A stretch of 59,110 nt of DNA from Dehalococcoidia bacterium (GCA_021295965.1 JAGWBI010000020.1:34116-93225), one strand, 5' to 3'. Numbered from the stretch's first letter, positions 27,706 through 36,757 are shown. Program-made: numbers and translations. Notes: generated by a model from the letters alone, not told the origin.

Positions 27706-29101
27706 ATGCGAATGTACATCTGCGGTGAGTGGGTTGACCGCGATGACAAGATGCCCGTTATCAATCCCTTTGACCAGACTGCTTTTGACACCGTGCCGCG
27801 AGGCTCGGCAGCCGACGTGGAGGCGGCCATTGCCAGCGCGGTCCGTGGGGCCGCCGTGATGGGCAAACTGCCCGCCCATCGCCGTTACACGATCCTGAAG
27901 CGCGCCGCCGACCTGATGGACGAACGTGCCGACGACCTGGCCGAGACCATCACCCGGGAAGAGGGCAAGGTAATCGCCGAGGGACGCACCGAGGTGCAGC
28001 GGGCCATCCAGACCATCACCCTGTCAGCAGAGGAGGCCAAGCGCCTGCACGGCGAGACCATCCCACTTGACGCTGCGCCCGGCGTGGTAAGCCAGTTCGG
28101 GTTCACCGTGCGCGTGCCGGTGGGCGTCGTCGCAGCCATCGCGCCGTTCAACTTTCCCCTCAACCTGGTGTGCCACAAGGTTGGTCCCGCGCTGGCCGCC
28201 GGCAACGCCGTGATCCTCAAGCCGGCTGGCGACACGCCGCTTTCGGCCCTGAAACTCACCGAGATACTTTTGGAAGCCGGTCTGCCCGAAGAGGCCATCC
28301 AGACCATCACCGGCTCCGGCGCCGAGATCGGCGATGCCATCACCGGGTCCTCCGATGTCCGCAAGATCACCTTCACCGGCAGCATGGAAGTGGGCGACCG
28401 CATCTGCCGAAACGCCGGCATCAAGAAGGTGACCATGGAGCTGGGTTCCAACAGCCCGCTCATCATCATGTCCGACGCCGACATTGAGAAGGTGGCAGCG
28501 GCCACCGTGTCCAGCAGTTTCTCCAACGCAGGACAGGTGTGCATCTCCACCCAGCGAGTCTTCGCCGCCCGCACCATCTATGCCGACTTGCTGGACGCGC
28601 TGGTCAAGCCGACCCAGGAGTTCAGCGTCGGCAACCCCTTCGACGAGGACGTGAAGATGGGGCCGATGATCCGCCAGAACGACGCCGAGCGCGTCGAGAG
28701 CTGGATCGCCGAAGCCGTGGGACAGGGCGCGCGCGTCATCGCCGGCGGCGACCGGCAGGGCACCCTGCACACCGCCACCGTGATCGCCGACGCCAGACCG
28801 GAGATGCTGATTTCCCGGGAGGAACTCTTCGGCCCGGCCGTTGCCGTCAGCGCCTTTGACGACATCGACGACGCCATCGCCAAGGCCAACGACACCCGAT
28901 TTGGCCTTTCCGCCGGCATCTTCACGCAGAACGTGGACTGGGCCATGCGGTTCGCGCTGGAGGTCCATTCGGGCAACCTGCACATCAACTCGTCGCCCCA
29001 ATGGCGCGCCGACGTGATGCCCTACGGCGGCCTCAAGGACAGCGGCATGGATCGAGGAAATGACCGAGCTAAAGACCGTAGTGTTCCACATGGGCGGTTA
29101 G
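27706..29101 (+). pseudogene. aldehyde dehydrogenase, 3' end frameshifted
   Basis: Residues 1-448 are an NAD(P)+ aldehyde dehydrogenase: A-P-F-N-F-P-L-N motif, F-T-G-S-M-E-V-G, the Glu motif MELGSNSP, and catalytic Cys in S-N-A-G-Q-V-C-I-S. The frame is lost at 29050. After it, the next frame reads I-E-E-M-T-E-L-K-T-V-V-F-H-M-G-G and stops at TAG 29099-29101, which is the family's normal C-terminus. Restoring 23 bases (for G-R-E-G-P-R-Y-A) would rejoin both parts exactly. The lesion removes the last dimer-contact strand. TACAAT at 27627-27632 and AAGGAGATC before the ATG suggest normal expression signals. Confidence 0.8.
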
Positions 29102-29112
29102 TCCAACGCGCC

Positions 29113-29173
29113 GTCATTCCCGGTTTCGCGGGAACCCAGGCCGATGTAGGGGCGAATAATCATTCGCCCCTAC
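29113..29173. repeat. tandem family D and family B repeats
   Basis: GTCATTCCCGGTTTCGCGGG (29113-29132) is a family D stem-loop. It is followed at 29146-29173 by a family B element, GTAGGGGCGAATAATC joined to its inverted half ATTCGCCCCTAC, a perfect palindrome with a tiny loop. Both lie in the 98 bases between the true aldehyde dehydrogenase stop and the PIG-L start. The broken frame reads through them without a stop. Confidence 0.85.
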
Positions 29174-29199
29174 CCATTCCAATACAACGGAGATACAAC

Positions 29200-30012
29200 A
29201 TGACCAGCAGACCGCACGGCATCGACGGATGGGGTTACCCTAATCAGGAGTACGCGCCGGTCCCACGCGTGATGACCCAGGCTCCTCGCAGCGCCGTGGT
29301 GGTCACGCCACATCCCGACGACGCCGAGGGCGGGTGCGGGGCCACCATGGCCAAGTGGATCGCCGAGGCGGGCACCAAGGTGGTCATTCTGATGTGCACC
29401 AACGGAAACAAGGGAACGGGAGACCGTTCCCTTACCCCCGAAGGTCTGGCGGCCACCCGCGAGGTGGAGCAGCAGAACGCCGCCAACGTGTTGGGCGTGT
29501 CCGAGGTGGTCTTTCTGCGCTACGGCGACGGCGAACTGGAGGACACCCACGAATATCGGGGGCAGGTGGTCCGGGAGATCCGCCGGCACAAGCCGGAGGT
29601 TATCTTTGGCATCGATCCGTACCGCGTAACGTCCCACACCCACCGAGACCACCGCCACAGCGGACAGGCCGCGCTGGATGCCGCCTTTTCCTACGCCTGG
29701 AGCTGGCTGGACTTCCCGGAACAAATCAAGGAGGAGGGGCTGGAACCTCACATGGTCCGAGAAGCCCTGCTCTGGGGTTCCGAGCGCCCCGACACCTTCG
29801 TCTCCATCACCGAGGAGCACATTCTCCAGAAAGCCGAAGCCCTCAGCAAGCACGCATCCCAGATCAGCGCCCGCACCAGGTCCCAACGCCTGGACCGGAT
29901 GACCGAAGGCTGCCGCCTGCAGGGCGAACGCTGCGGCGTTCCGTACGCCGAGGGTTTCCGCCGCATCGAGTTCAACCTGGGCAGCGACGAGTGGTGGCTG
30001 CTCAACCGCTAA
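29200..30012 (+). CDS. PIG-L family deacetylase
   Basis: The 270-residue protein is a PIG-L/LmbE zinc deacetylase. The zinc motif is VVVTPHPDDAEGGCGATM (H-P-D-D), and the third ligand lies in HTHRDHRHSGQAALDA. Relatives remove N-acetyl groups from GlcNAc-type substrates, for example MshB and BshB in mycothiol and bacillithiol synthesis. The start ATG 29200 has ACGGAG at 29188-29193, so this is an independent gene even though the frameshifted dehydrogenase frame runs into it. The mycothiol link is suggestive because a mycothiol-dependent family member occurs at 11010, but no other pathway gene is present. Confidence 0.88.
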   Translation: MTSRPHGIDGWGYPNQEYAPVPRVMTQAPRSAVVVTPHPDDAEGGCGATMAKWIAEAGTKVVILMCTNGNKGTGDRSLTPEGLAATREVEQQNAANVLGVSEVVFLRYGDGELEDTHEYRGQVVREIRRHKPEVIFGIDPYRVTSHTHRDHRHSGQAALDAAFSYAWSWLDFPEQIKEEGLEPHMVREALLWGSERPDTFVSITEEHILQKAEALSKHASQISARTRSQRLDRMTEGCRLQGERCGVPYAEGFRRIEFNLGSDEWWLLNR

Positions 30013-30055
30013 ACTTGGTGTACGGCGTATAATGGTTCAGGGCGAGCAGTTTATC

Positions 30056-30781
30056 ATGGTAACCATCAACACTCCCGACGACCTCCTGCGCGTGCTCCGC
30101 GAAAGACCGGAGTGGAAGGAAGCCGTGCGTCGCGAGATCCTCAGCGAGCAATTGATGAACCTGCCGGCCCGGTTCGACCAGTTCGTCGAGGAACAGCAGC
30201 AGTTCAATGAAGAACAGCGTCAATTCAACGAAGAACAGCGTCAAACCAACGAAGAACAGCGCCAATTCAACGAAGAACAACGCCAATTCAACGATAGGGT
30301 GGACGGCTTCATCGAACGAACCAACCAGCGGTTTAGCCGGATTGAGGACGACATCTCGAATATGCGGGGCGAACACGCCCGGAACACCGCCATTGGCGAG
30401 GCTGTGGATATCGCCGAGTATATGGGGTTCCGGATGCTGCGCATATTGAGCGGGGATGACCTGAGGGAGTTGCTCCGTACCTCGGATACATCTGGTATAG
30501 CCACGTCCGAGCTGCAAAGTTTCCGCCGCGCCGATTTGGTAATGGAAGCCACTGACGCGGACGGGAATATTCACTACATTGCCGTAGAAGCTTCCAACAC
30601 GGCGGACGAACGCGATACCCGTCGCGCGATCAGAAACGCCGAATTCCTGTCCCGCTTCACCGGCCAACCTGCCCACCCGGCCGTCGCCAGTGTTCGCAAC
30701 GACCATCGTATTCGCGACATAATCGATAGCGGGCAGGTGTACTGGCACGCATTGGCTAACCGTGAGTCGCGGGCGGAATGA
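30056..30781 (+). CDS. coiled-coil protein with C-terminal nuclease-like domain
   Basis: A 241-residue protein. Residues about 45-80 are five tandem heptads of the type F-N-E-E-Q-R-Q, encoded by near-identical 21-base DNA repeats, forming a parallel coiled coil. The C-terminal part reads A-D-L-V-M-E-A-T-D-A-D-G-N-I-H-Y-I-A-V-E-A-S, which resembles the D...E-x-K core of PD-(D/E)xK nucleases but with A-S in the Lys place, so it may be inactive. TATAAT at 30028-30033 overlaps an earlier ATG at 30032, which supports ATG 30056 as the start. The heptad number is probably variable between strains because of slippage. Similar coiled-coil/nuclease-fold proteins are common in cyanobacteria and Chloroflexota. 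Confidence 0.7.
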   Translation: MVTINTPDDLLRVLRERPEWKEAVRREILSEQLMNLPARFDQFVEEQQQFNEEQRQFNEEQRQTNEEQRQFNEEQRQFNDRVDGFIERTNQRFSRIEDDISNMRGEHARNTAIGEAVDIAEYMGFRMLRILSGDDLRELLRTSDTSGIATSELQSFRRADLVMEATDADGNIHYIAVEASNTADERDTRRAIRNAEFLSRFTGQPAHPAVASVRNDHRIRDIIDSGQVYWHALANRESRAE

Positions 30782-30804
30782 TTCCAGCGTAGTGTTGCAG
30801 AACC

Positions 30805-31410
30805 TTAGCCACCAATCGCCCCAATCACCTCGTCCGCCGTCGCCACCCATGCCATGCGCGGGAAGATGATATCCATGCAAACGTCGTGCTCGGTTGACGT
30901 GCCCGCGGCGCAGCAGTCCCGCACCACGATGCAGTCGTAGTCCTTGTCTCGGGCGTCGCGGAGAGAACCTTCCACCACACCGGTGGTGGAGTAGCCGGTC
31001 AGGATGAGCGTGGTGATGCCGAACCGGCGCAGGTACACCTCGATGTCGGTGGTGTTGAAGGGGCTGGTGGTGTGCTTGATGATGATCGGGTCTTCCGGCC
31101 GGGGCGCCAACTCGGCTACGACTTCGGCGTCGTGGGTGCCGGCGGTGAGCCGCGGGCCGGCATCGGCGGCGCTGGCGGGCGCGCCGAAGGGTGGACGCGG
31201 CGCGTCCCGGCGGTCAGGCCGACGGTTCACGACTACGTAGATGACAGGCATCCCGACGGAACGGGCCTTTTCCAGCAGCCGCACGCTGTTGCCGATGATT
31301 TCCGCGCCGGTCAGGGGCTGCACGGGCATCGCGCCGCCCTTGATCAGTTCGTTCTGCATATCCTGTATCAGCAGCGCGGTGCAATTGGGGTCGATGGTAA
31401 CGTCAGGCAT
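30805..31410 (-). CDS. isochorismatase-like hydrolase
   Basis: The 201-residue protein has the isochorismatase-like hydrolase fold: catalytic Asp in A-L-L-I-Q-D-M-Q-N-E, Lys in I-I-I-K-H-T-T-S-P-F, and the loop L-I-L-T-G-Y-S-T-T-G-V-V-E-G-S. Nicotinamidase/amidase members have Cys in that loop (C-V-x-x-T); here the position is Val after Gly, so it resembles true isochorismatases such as EntB that lack the Cys. ATG 31410 follows GGAGG. The reaction may be ether or ester cleavage and not amide hydrolysis. Neighbours give no pathway. Confidence 0.85.
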   Translation of the reverse strand: MPDVTIDPNCTALLIQDMQNELIKGGAMPVQPLTGAEIIGNSVRLLEKARSVGMPVIYVVVNRRPDRRDAPRPPFGAPASAADAGPRLTAGTHDAEVVAELAPRPEDPIIIKHTTSPFNTTDIEVYLRRFGITTLILTGYSTTGVVEGSLRDARDKDYDCIVVRDCCAAGTSTEHDVCMDIIFPRMAWVATADEVIGAIGG

Positions 31411-31466
31411 GGTTTTCCTCCATGTTAACAAACGGGGCGAATGTAAAACTGAGAAAGTTAACCCTA

Positions 31467-31523
31467 TCCGCTCGTCCTGAGCCCGTCGAAGGACGGTGGT
31501 TCGACAAGCTCACCATGAGCGGA
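31467..31523. repeat. family C palindromic repeat (TCCGCTCGTCCTGAGC type)
   Basis: Ends TCCGCTC and GAGCGGA are perfect inverted arms, with an inner CGTCGAAGGACGG hairpin and a GGTTCGACAAGCTCACCATG right half. This element type is found in many unrelated genomes. Only one copy is seen in the window. It lies between two minus-strand genes. Confidence 0.8.
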
Positions 31524-31525
31524 TG

Positions 31526-32233
31526 TCAGAGAACTTGGCAATCGTCTTCGCGGGGAAATCGCGCTCCCTCGGCGCCGAAGCGGACGCCGTAGGCGCGCAT
31601 CATGGTGGTGGAGTTGGCGCGGGCGATGGCGCGCAGCACGTTGGACACGATGCCGCCGTTCTTGCGTATCGCCTTTTCGGGAGCCGATACCGCCTCGCGT
31701 GGGCCCGGCTCCAGTAGGCCCCATCCCGGCGCCAGGTTCTCCGCAAGCACCACTCCGGCGGGAGCCATGACGTAGTGGTAGTCGGCGATGGCCAGGAAGC
31801 GCGGGTCGTGGAACTTGGTGGAAATGGTGCTCAGCCTCTCCTTCAGCCTTTCCGCTTCTTGCTCCAGCCGGGTGCGGTCTCCGTTGGCCGAGCGATAACC
31901 CGGAGTGTTGGCCAACTCCATGCGTCGGCGCAGGGCGTCCTGGCGCTGGCGGAGACGGGCAATGTCCGCCTCGGTGTGGTTATCGCGGGTGAAATCGGCG
32001 CGGGACGCCTTGACTTCTACCGCGTAGATCACGTTGTTGGGGCCAATGCCCACCACGTCAACGACCGAACCCCAGGGCCCCTGCAGCCGAACTTCCAGCC
32101 CGATACATCGGCACCGAGCCTCGCAGTACAGCCACTCCCACGCCTCCCACTTCAGCCGGTAGGCTCGCTCCGACTCGCTGCCCAGCTTGAACCGCTGGGG
32201 GTTCAGTGTTTGAGTGGCCGCCTCCCCGCCCAT
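31526..32233 (-). CDS. MmcB-like PD-(D/E)xK family protein
   Basis: A 235-residue protein whose first half carries L-E-V-R-L-Q-G-P-W-G-S-V-V-D-V-V-G-I and Y-A-V-E-V-K-A-S-R-A-D-F, the D...E-x-K core of a restriction-endonuclease-like fold of the MmcB DNA-repair type. A Glu/Arg-rich helical segment (about residues 80-125) follows, then a beta-rich half containing FLAIADYHYVMAP and LAENLAPGWGLLE. Both catalytic carboxylates and the Lys are kept, so nuclease activity is plausible. It lies 9 bases downstream of the LLM gene on the same strand. DNA repair is inferred from the fold only. Confidence 0.72.
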   Translation of the reverse strand: MGGEAATQTLNPQRFKLGSESERAYRLKWEAWEWLYCEARCRCIGLEVRLQGPWGSVVDVVGIGPNNVIYAVEVKASRADFTRDNHTEADIARLRQRQDALRRRMELANTPGYRSANGDRTRLEQEAERLKERLSTISTKFHDPRFLAIADYHYVMAPAGVVLAENLAPGWGLLEPGPREAVSAPEKAIRKNGGIVSNVLRAIARANSTTMMRAYGVRFGAEGARFPREDDCQVL

Positions 32234-32242
32234 GTTCCGACG

Positions 32243-33265
32243 CTACTGCTCCTGCAACTCGCGGACGATGCGCCGCAACTGAGCCTCCTCAGCATCGCCG
32301 GAGGTCTCGATGGTGAAGTGCATCTCGTCAACCATACTGCCGTAGCGTTCCTTGAACATACCGGGTATCTCGTCATATTCCCCGATGATGGAGAGGGCAT
32401 TGAGCATCTCGTCGGGAACGAGAGAGGTCATATCGTCCCAGCGGCCCTCGCGGGAAAGCGCGTGCAACTGTTTGCCGATGTCCTCGAAGCCGTGGCACTC
32501 CAGCACCGGGAAGTAGGTGCGGGTGGACGAGTAGAAGGCGATGCGCTTGCGGGTCTCCTCCGCTGCCTCGCGGATGGCGGCCTGATTGGGGCCGGTTACT
32601 ATAAACCCGTTGCCGACTATGGTGACGTCGTCAACGCTGCGTCCGGCGCGGCGCGCGCCCTCGGCCACATTGGGCAGCACCACCTGGCGCACGTACTCCG
32701 GCGACACCAGGCTGTGCAGCATCAGGCCGTCGCTGCACTCGCCGGCCACCAGGCAGTTGTACCCGTTGACGGCGGCGGTGAAGACCTCGGGATGCGGGTA
32801 CTCGCTGGGGCCGGGGCTGAAGAAGGGCGTCATCAGCGAGAACTGGTAGAAGTCGCCGGCGTACTCCAGGTTGCTGCCGGTGTCCCAGCAATTCCAGATG
32901 GCGTGCAGGGACTGGACGTACTCCCGCAGGCGCGGCCCCGGCGAGCCGGTCCAGCGGGTGGCGAACCGCCGCTCGATGTGTCCCTTCACCTGCGTACCCA
33001 GGCCCAGGCGAAAGCGTCCTCCGCTGTTGTCCTGCAAGTCGCGGGCGGTATAGGCCACCACCATGGGCGAGCGCGGGAAGGCGATGGCGACGTGGGTTTC
33101 CAGCGTAACCCGGCTGGTGGAGGTGGCGGCCACGGCCAGCGGCAAAAACGGGTCATGGGCCGTTTCGTTGGTGGAAACGCCGTCGTAACCCATGGACTCG
33201 GCCCAGGCCGCCTCGGCGGCCACGGCGTTCAGGTCGCGGGATCGGAGGGAATAGACAACACGCAT
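32243..33265 (-). CDS. LLM class F420-dependent oxidoreductase
   Basis: The fourth LLM enzyme, 340 residues. Recognisable parts are W-A-E-S-M-G-Y-D-G-V-S-T-N-E-T-A-H-D-P-F, S-T-S-R-V-T-L-E-T-H-V-A-I-A-F-P-R-S-P-M, and G-R-F-R-L-G-L-G-T-Q-V-K-G-H-I-E-R-R-F, characteristic of the TIGR03617 F420-dependent subfamily. The substrate is unknown. A CAGGAG sequence precedes the ATG at 33265. It is followed by the MmcB-like gene only 9 bases downstream. Confidence 0.9.
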   Translation of the reverse strand: MRVVYSLRSRDLNAVAAEAAWAESMGYDGVSTNETAHDPFLPLAVAATSTSRVTLETHVAIAFPRSPMVVAYTARDLQDNSGGRFRLGLGTQVKGHIERRFATRWTGSPGPRLREYVQSLHAIWNCWDTGSNLEYAGDFYQFSLMTPFFSPGPSEYPHPEVFTAAVNGYNCLVAGECSDGLMLHSLVSPEYVRQVVLPNVAEGARRAGRSVDDVTIVGNGFIVTGPNQAAIREAAEETRKRIAFYSSTRTYFPVLECHGFEDIGKQLHALSREGRWDDMTSLVPDEMLNALSIIGEYDEIPGMFKERYGSMVDEMHFTIETSGDAEEAQLRRIVRELQEQ

Positions 33266-33295
33266 GGGGGTGGTCTCCTGATGCAGGTGAGAGGA

Positions 33296-33608
33296 TCAAT
33301 CCTGACGGCGGTAGATATCAACGCCGGATGTGTCGATGTGCCGTTTCGACGGAGGATAAGCGATACTTTTCTAGGCTTGCACGTCGCACTTCTGCGGTAT
33401 GTTCAGATCTTCCAGATTCCAAAGTCAAGCGGCCCAGGCGGTAGTGGTCGGTGATGCCGTGGGTCACCAGGTCGAAATCTGAGCGTGGCGTTGACTTGCC
33501 GGTGGCCCTGGAACCGAACAGGGTTACCGACGTCAATTCGGGGTGGGTCGCAAAAACGCCGTTCATCTTCTCCCATGTTGAGGCGGATATACCGGGCACG
33601 CGCGACAT
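33296..33608 (-). pseudogene. MNT-type nucleotidyltransferase with frameshift and stop
   Basis: The N-terminal two thirds are a minimal nucleotidyltransferase (V-T-L-F-G-S-R-A-T-G-K-S-T-P-R-S-D-F-D-L-V). The frame then diverges at about 33420-33440. The next frame gives L-E-D-L-N-I-P-Q-K-C-D-V-Q-A, which is the family's third-carboxylate block, then TAG at 33371-33373 and finally K-R-H-I-D-T-S-G-V-D-I-Y-R-R before a stop at 33296. One extra T in TTT near 33430 and one nonsense change would explain everything. An intact 96-residue frame to 33318 exists but lacks the catalytic Asp of C-D-V. Confidence 0.7.
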
Positions 33609-33630
33609 CCCGGCACCGAACGATACCGTC

Positions 33631-33996
33631 TTACTCCTCCGCCTCCGCCGGCGCGCGCTCTGCGTAGAGCTGGTCGGTTTTGGCGGCCATGATGAAGTCG
33701 TTGCGGTGCAGGTTGCGGATCTTGTGGGTCCACCAGGTTACGTTGACGCGGCCCCACTCAGTGGTCAGGCGGGGGTGATGTCCTTCCGATTCGGCCAGTT
33801 CGCCCAGGGCGTTGGTGAACTCCAGGGCCTGCACGAAGTTTCTGAATTTGAACTGCCGGTCCAGCTTGGGTATGCCGGCTTCGTCGATCATGGCCCAGTC
33901 GTTGACCACGGGATGCAACTCGGCGATTTCCGAGTCGGTTACGTGGGGCGAATCGCGGCGGCAGGCGGTGCATCGTTCACTGTACAGTTCGGTCAT
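33631..33996 (-). CDS. 4a-hydroxytetrahydrobiopterin dehydratase
   Basis: The 121-residue protein is pterin-4a-carbinolamine dehydratase (PhhB/DCoH family), recycling tetrahydrobiopterin or acting on molybdopterin-like pterins. The active-site motif reads E-S-E-G-H-H-P-R, followed by V-N-V-T-W-W-T-H-K-I-R-N-L-H-R-N-D-F. The N-terminus (C-T-A-C) carries two cysteines that are not usual in the family. GGAGG precedes the ATG at 33996. No phenylalanine hydroxylase gene is in the window, so its pterin substrate is unsettled. Confidence 0.92.
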   Translation of the reverse strand: MTELYSERCTACRRDSPHVTDSEIAELHPVVNDWAMIDEAGIPKLDRQFKFRNFVQALEFTNALGELAESEGHHPRLTTEWGRVNVTWWTHKIRNLHRNDFIMAAKTDQLYAERAPAEAEE

Positions 33997-34202
33997 GGGG
34001 AAGCCTCCGGAGTATCGCCGCGTCATCCCTTCCGCAACGGGGAGCCGGCGGTTCTATGCCGCAATTCTAGCATAAGGCGGCGCGGCGACTGGCCCGGGCT
34101 GCCCTTGCTTGCCGCTCCCGTAGGCCCAATCTATAATCAAACGACGAATTCGTGCGAATACATCCGCTTACACTGGCAGCGATGCCCATTGAGGAGGCCG
34201 CT

Positions 34203-35897
34203 TTGACTACTACCACACGCAGCCCGAAGGCCCTGTTGAAGCACCGCAGCAGCGACATTACCGAGGGGCCGGAACGGGCGCCAGCCCGTTCTTACCTTCG
34301 GGCCATGGGCCTGACTGACGACGACCTGGCTAAGCCCTTCGTCGCCGTGGCCAACCTGGCCAGCGACGTTACGCCCTGCAACGTCCACCTGGACCGCTGG
34401 GCTGCCGCCGCAAAGGAGGGTATCCGCCAGAGTAACGGCACGCCTTTTCAGTTCGGCACCATCACCGTCAGCGACGGCATCTCCATGGGCACCGAAGGCA
34501 TGAAAGCGTCGCTGGTGAGCCGGGAAGTCATCGCTGATTCCATTGAAACGGTGGTCTTCGGGCAGCGGATGGACGGCCTGGTTACCGTGGGGGGCTGCGA
34601 CAAGAATATGCCGGGCTGCATGATGGCCATCGCTCGATTGAACATCCCCAGCGTGTTCATCTATGGCGGCAGCATCCTGCCGGGTCAGTATCGCGGCAAC
34701 GACGTGAACATTCAGGATGTATTTGAGGCGGTTGGGGCCTGGGCCGCCGGACGCATCACCGGCGAAGAACTGACCGAACTGGAGTGCGCGGCCTGCCCCG
34801 GCGAGGGTTCGTGCGGTGGCCTGTTCACCGCCAACACCATGTCCACCGCCATCGAAATCATGGGCCTGTCCCTGCCCGGCGACTCGTCGCTGACGGCGGT
34901 GGATCCCCGCAAGGCTGACGAAGCGCGACAGGCCGGTGAGGCCGTGATGCGGATGCTGGACGAGGGTATCCGGCCCCGGGACATCCTGACCCGGCAGGCT
35001 TTTGAAAACGCGATCACGCTGGTGGCGGCCATGGGCGGCTCCACCAACGCCGTGCTGCACCTGATGGCAATCGCCCGTGAGGCTGAGGTTGATTTGACCC
35101 TGGAGGACTTCGACCGCATCAGCCGCCGCACGCCCTACATCACTGATATGAAGCCCGGCGGCCGTTACGTCATGGCCGACCTGAGCCGGTACGGCGGCGT
35201 GGCCCTCATCGGCAAGCGTCTGCTGGACGCCGGCCTGCTCCACGGCGACGCTCTGTCGGTGAACGGCAAGACGCTGGCGGAAAACCTCAACGAAACCGAC
35301 ACCGTGGACGATCAGCCCGTGGTCTATAACATGGACGCGCCGCGCAGTCCCACGGGCGGCCTGGCCATCCTGCACGGCAATCTGGCCCCCGACGGCGCCG
35401 TCATCAAGGTAGCCGGCCATCAGGAGAAGGTGTACGAAGGTCCGGCCCGGGTGTTCGACCAAGAGGAGCCAGCCTTCCAGTCCATCCAGCGGGGCGAGAT
35501 CAAGGACGGCGACATAGTGGTGATCCGCTACGAGGGTCCGAAGGGTGGGCCGGGCATGCGCGAGATGCTGGCCGTGACCAGCGCACTCATCGGGCAGGGG
35601 CTCGGAGACACAGTGGCCTTGATCACCGACGGCCGGTTCTCCGGCGCGTCCCACGGCCCCATGGTCGGCCACGTCGCGCCCGAGGCCATGGACGGCGGGC
35701 CCATCGGGATGCTGCGCGAGGGCGACATCATCACCCTGGACATCCCCAACCGCCGGCTGGATGCCCGCATCACCGAGGAAGAGATGACCGACCGGCGGGC
35801 CGCCTGGGTTCCCATGGAGCCTAAATACACCACCGGCGTCCTTGCCAAGTACGCCAAGCTGGTGTCTTCCGCCTCAGAGGGAGCGGTAACTCGCTAA
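34203..35897 (+). CDS. ilvD: dihydroxy-acid dehydratase
   Basis: A 564-residue IlvD, which makes 2-oxoacids in valine and isoleucine synthesis. [Fe-S] and Mg2+ residues are in [13 protein letters not shown], the [20 protein letters not shown] block and the GHVAPEA end motif. The start is uncertain: TTG 34203 has the near-perfect GAGGAGG at 34191-34197, whereas ATG 34182 and GTG 34152 have none, so TTG is preferred. No other ilv gene is adjacent; the next gene downstream is an enoyl-CoA hydratase. Confidence 0.95.
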   Translation: MTTTTRSPKALLKHRSSDITEGPERAPARSYLRAMGLTDDDLAKPFVAVANLASDVTPCNVHLDRWAAAAKEGIRQSNGTPFQFGTITVSDGISMGTEGMKASLVSREVIADSIETVVFGQRMDGLVTVGGCDKNMPGCMMAIARLNIPSVFIYGGSILPGQYRGNDVNIQDVFEAVGAWAAGRITGEELTELECAACPGEGSCGGLFTANTMSTAIEIMGLSLPGDSSLTAVDPRKADEARQAGEAVMRMLDEGIRPRDILTRQAFENAITLVAAMGGSTNAVLHLMAIAREAEVDLTLEDFDRISRRTPYITDMKPGGRYVMADLSRYGGVALIGKRLLDAGLLHGDALSVNGKTLAENLNETDTVDDQPVVYNMDAPRSPTGGLAILHGNLAPDGAVIKVAGHQEKVYEGPARVFDQEEPAFQSIQRGEIKDGDIVVIRYEGPKGGPGMREMLAVTSALIGQGLGDTVALITDGRFSGASHGPMVGHVAPEAMDGGPIGMLREGDIITLDIPNRRLDARITEEEMTDRRAAWVPMEPKYTTGVLAKYAKLVSSASEGAVTR

Positions 35898-35947
35898 TCG
35901 ATTTGCTTCGCTGAGCCGAACAGGTCAACGAACCGGGAGGTGGGAGC

Positions 35948-36757
35948 ATGACCACGACTGACAACCGCATTCAACTGGAACGCAAGGGAACCCTGGCCGT
36001 CATTCGGCTGAACCGCCCGGAGGCGCGAAACGCACTGTCGCCGGAGATGGTGGCCGATTTGGGGCAGGCCATCGCATCCTGCCGGGGCGGAGACATCCGC
36101 GCCGTCCTGCTCACCGGCACCGACGGAGCTTTCTGTTCCGGCGCCGACGTGCGTGACTTCACCGCGCAGCTGGAATCCGGCGGGCCGGTGGGTCTTTCCG
36201 ACCACCTGCGGGAGTTGGCCGATGATCTCCACCGACAGGTGGTAATGGGCATCCGTCGTCTGGACAAGCCGGTGGTCGCCGCCATAAACGGCGTGGCCGC
36301 CGGCGCCGGTTTCAGCCTGGCGTTGGCCTGCGACCTGCGCGTGGCGTCATCCGACGCGCGGTTCCTGCTGGCCTACGCCAACATCGGCTGCACCGCCGAC
36401 GGCGGCTCGACCTATATGCTGCCCCGCATCGTGGGGCAGGGCCGGGCCATGGAAATCTATCTGGCCCGCCAGCCCATCGGAGCGCACTACGCCCTGGATC
36501 TGGGCCTGGTGAGCCAGGTGTTCGAGCCGTCCCACTTCGAGCGTCACGCCATGGAGACCGCCGACCGCCTCGCCCAGGGGCCGACCCGCGCCTACGGCAA
36601 GGTGAAGGCCCTTTTCGACGGCAGCTGGGACTCCGATCTGGCGACGCAACTGGACGCTGAAACCGACGCCATCGCCAACATTGGCCTGACGCGGGACTTC
36701 CAGGAGGGGATACGAGCGTTCTCGCAGAAACGTCAGGCGTGGTTCCAGGGCCAGTAA
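35948..36757 (+). CDS. enoyl-CoA hydratase/isomerase
   Basis: The 269-residue crotonase-fold protein has the oxyanion-hole motifs L-L-T-G-T-D-G-A-F-C-S-G-A-D-V and INGVAAGAGFSLALACDLRV. The residue expected as catalytic Glu near YANIGCTADGGSTYMLPRIV is Ala/Asp-like (C-T-A-D), so a hydratase, isomerase or PaaG-like role cannot be separated. GGGAGGTGGGAGC precedes the ATG. It lies 50 bases after ilvD. Confidence 0.88.
   Translation: MTTTDNRIQLERKGTLAVIRLNRPEARNALSPEMVADLGQAIASCRGGDIRAVLLTGTDGAFCSGADVRDFTAQLESGGPVGLSDHLRELADDLHRQVVMGIRRLDKPVVAAINGVAAGAGFSLALACDLRVASSDARFLLAYANIGCTADGGSTYMLPRIVGQGRAMEIYLARQPIGAHYALDLGLVSQVFEPSHFERHAMETADRLAQGPTRAYGKVKALFDGSWDSDLATQLDAETDAIANIGLTRDFQEGIRAFSQKRQAWFQGQ

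Noticed and set aside
27706-30012. A single 768-residue aldehyde dehydrogenase-PIG-L fusion enzyme
   Set aside because: The join passes through a frameshifted end and two intergenic repeats, and PIG-L has its own ribosome binding site.
30190-30300. Regular 21-base repeats as a CRISPR array
   Set aside because: The repeats are contiguous without spacers and encode in-frame heptads of a coiled coil.
31775-33454. A 559-codon plus-strand open frame
   Set aside because: It is antisense to the MmcB-like and LLM genes, which have clear motifs and ribosome binding sites.
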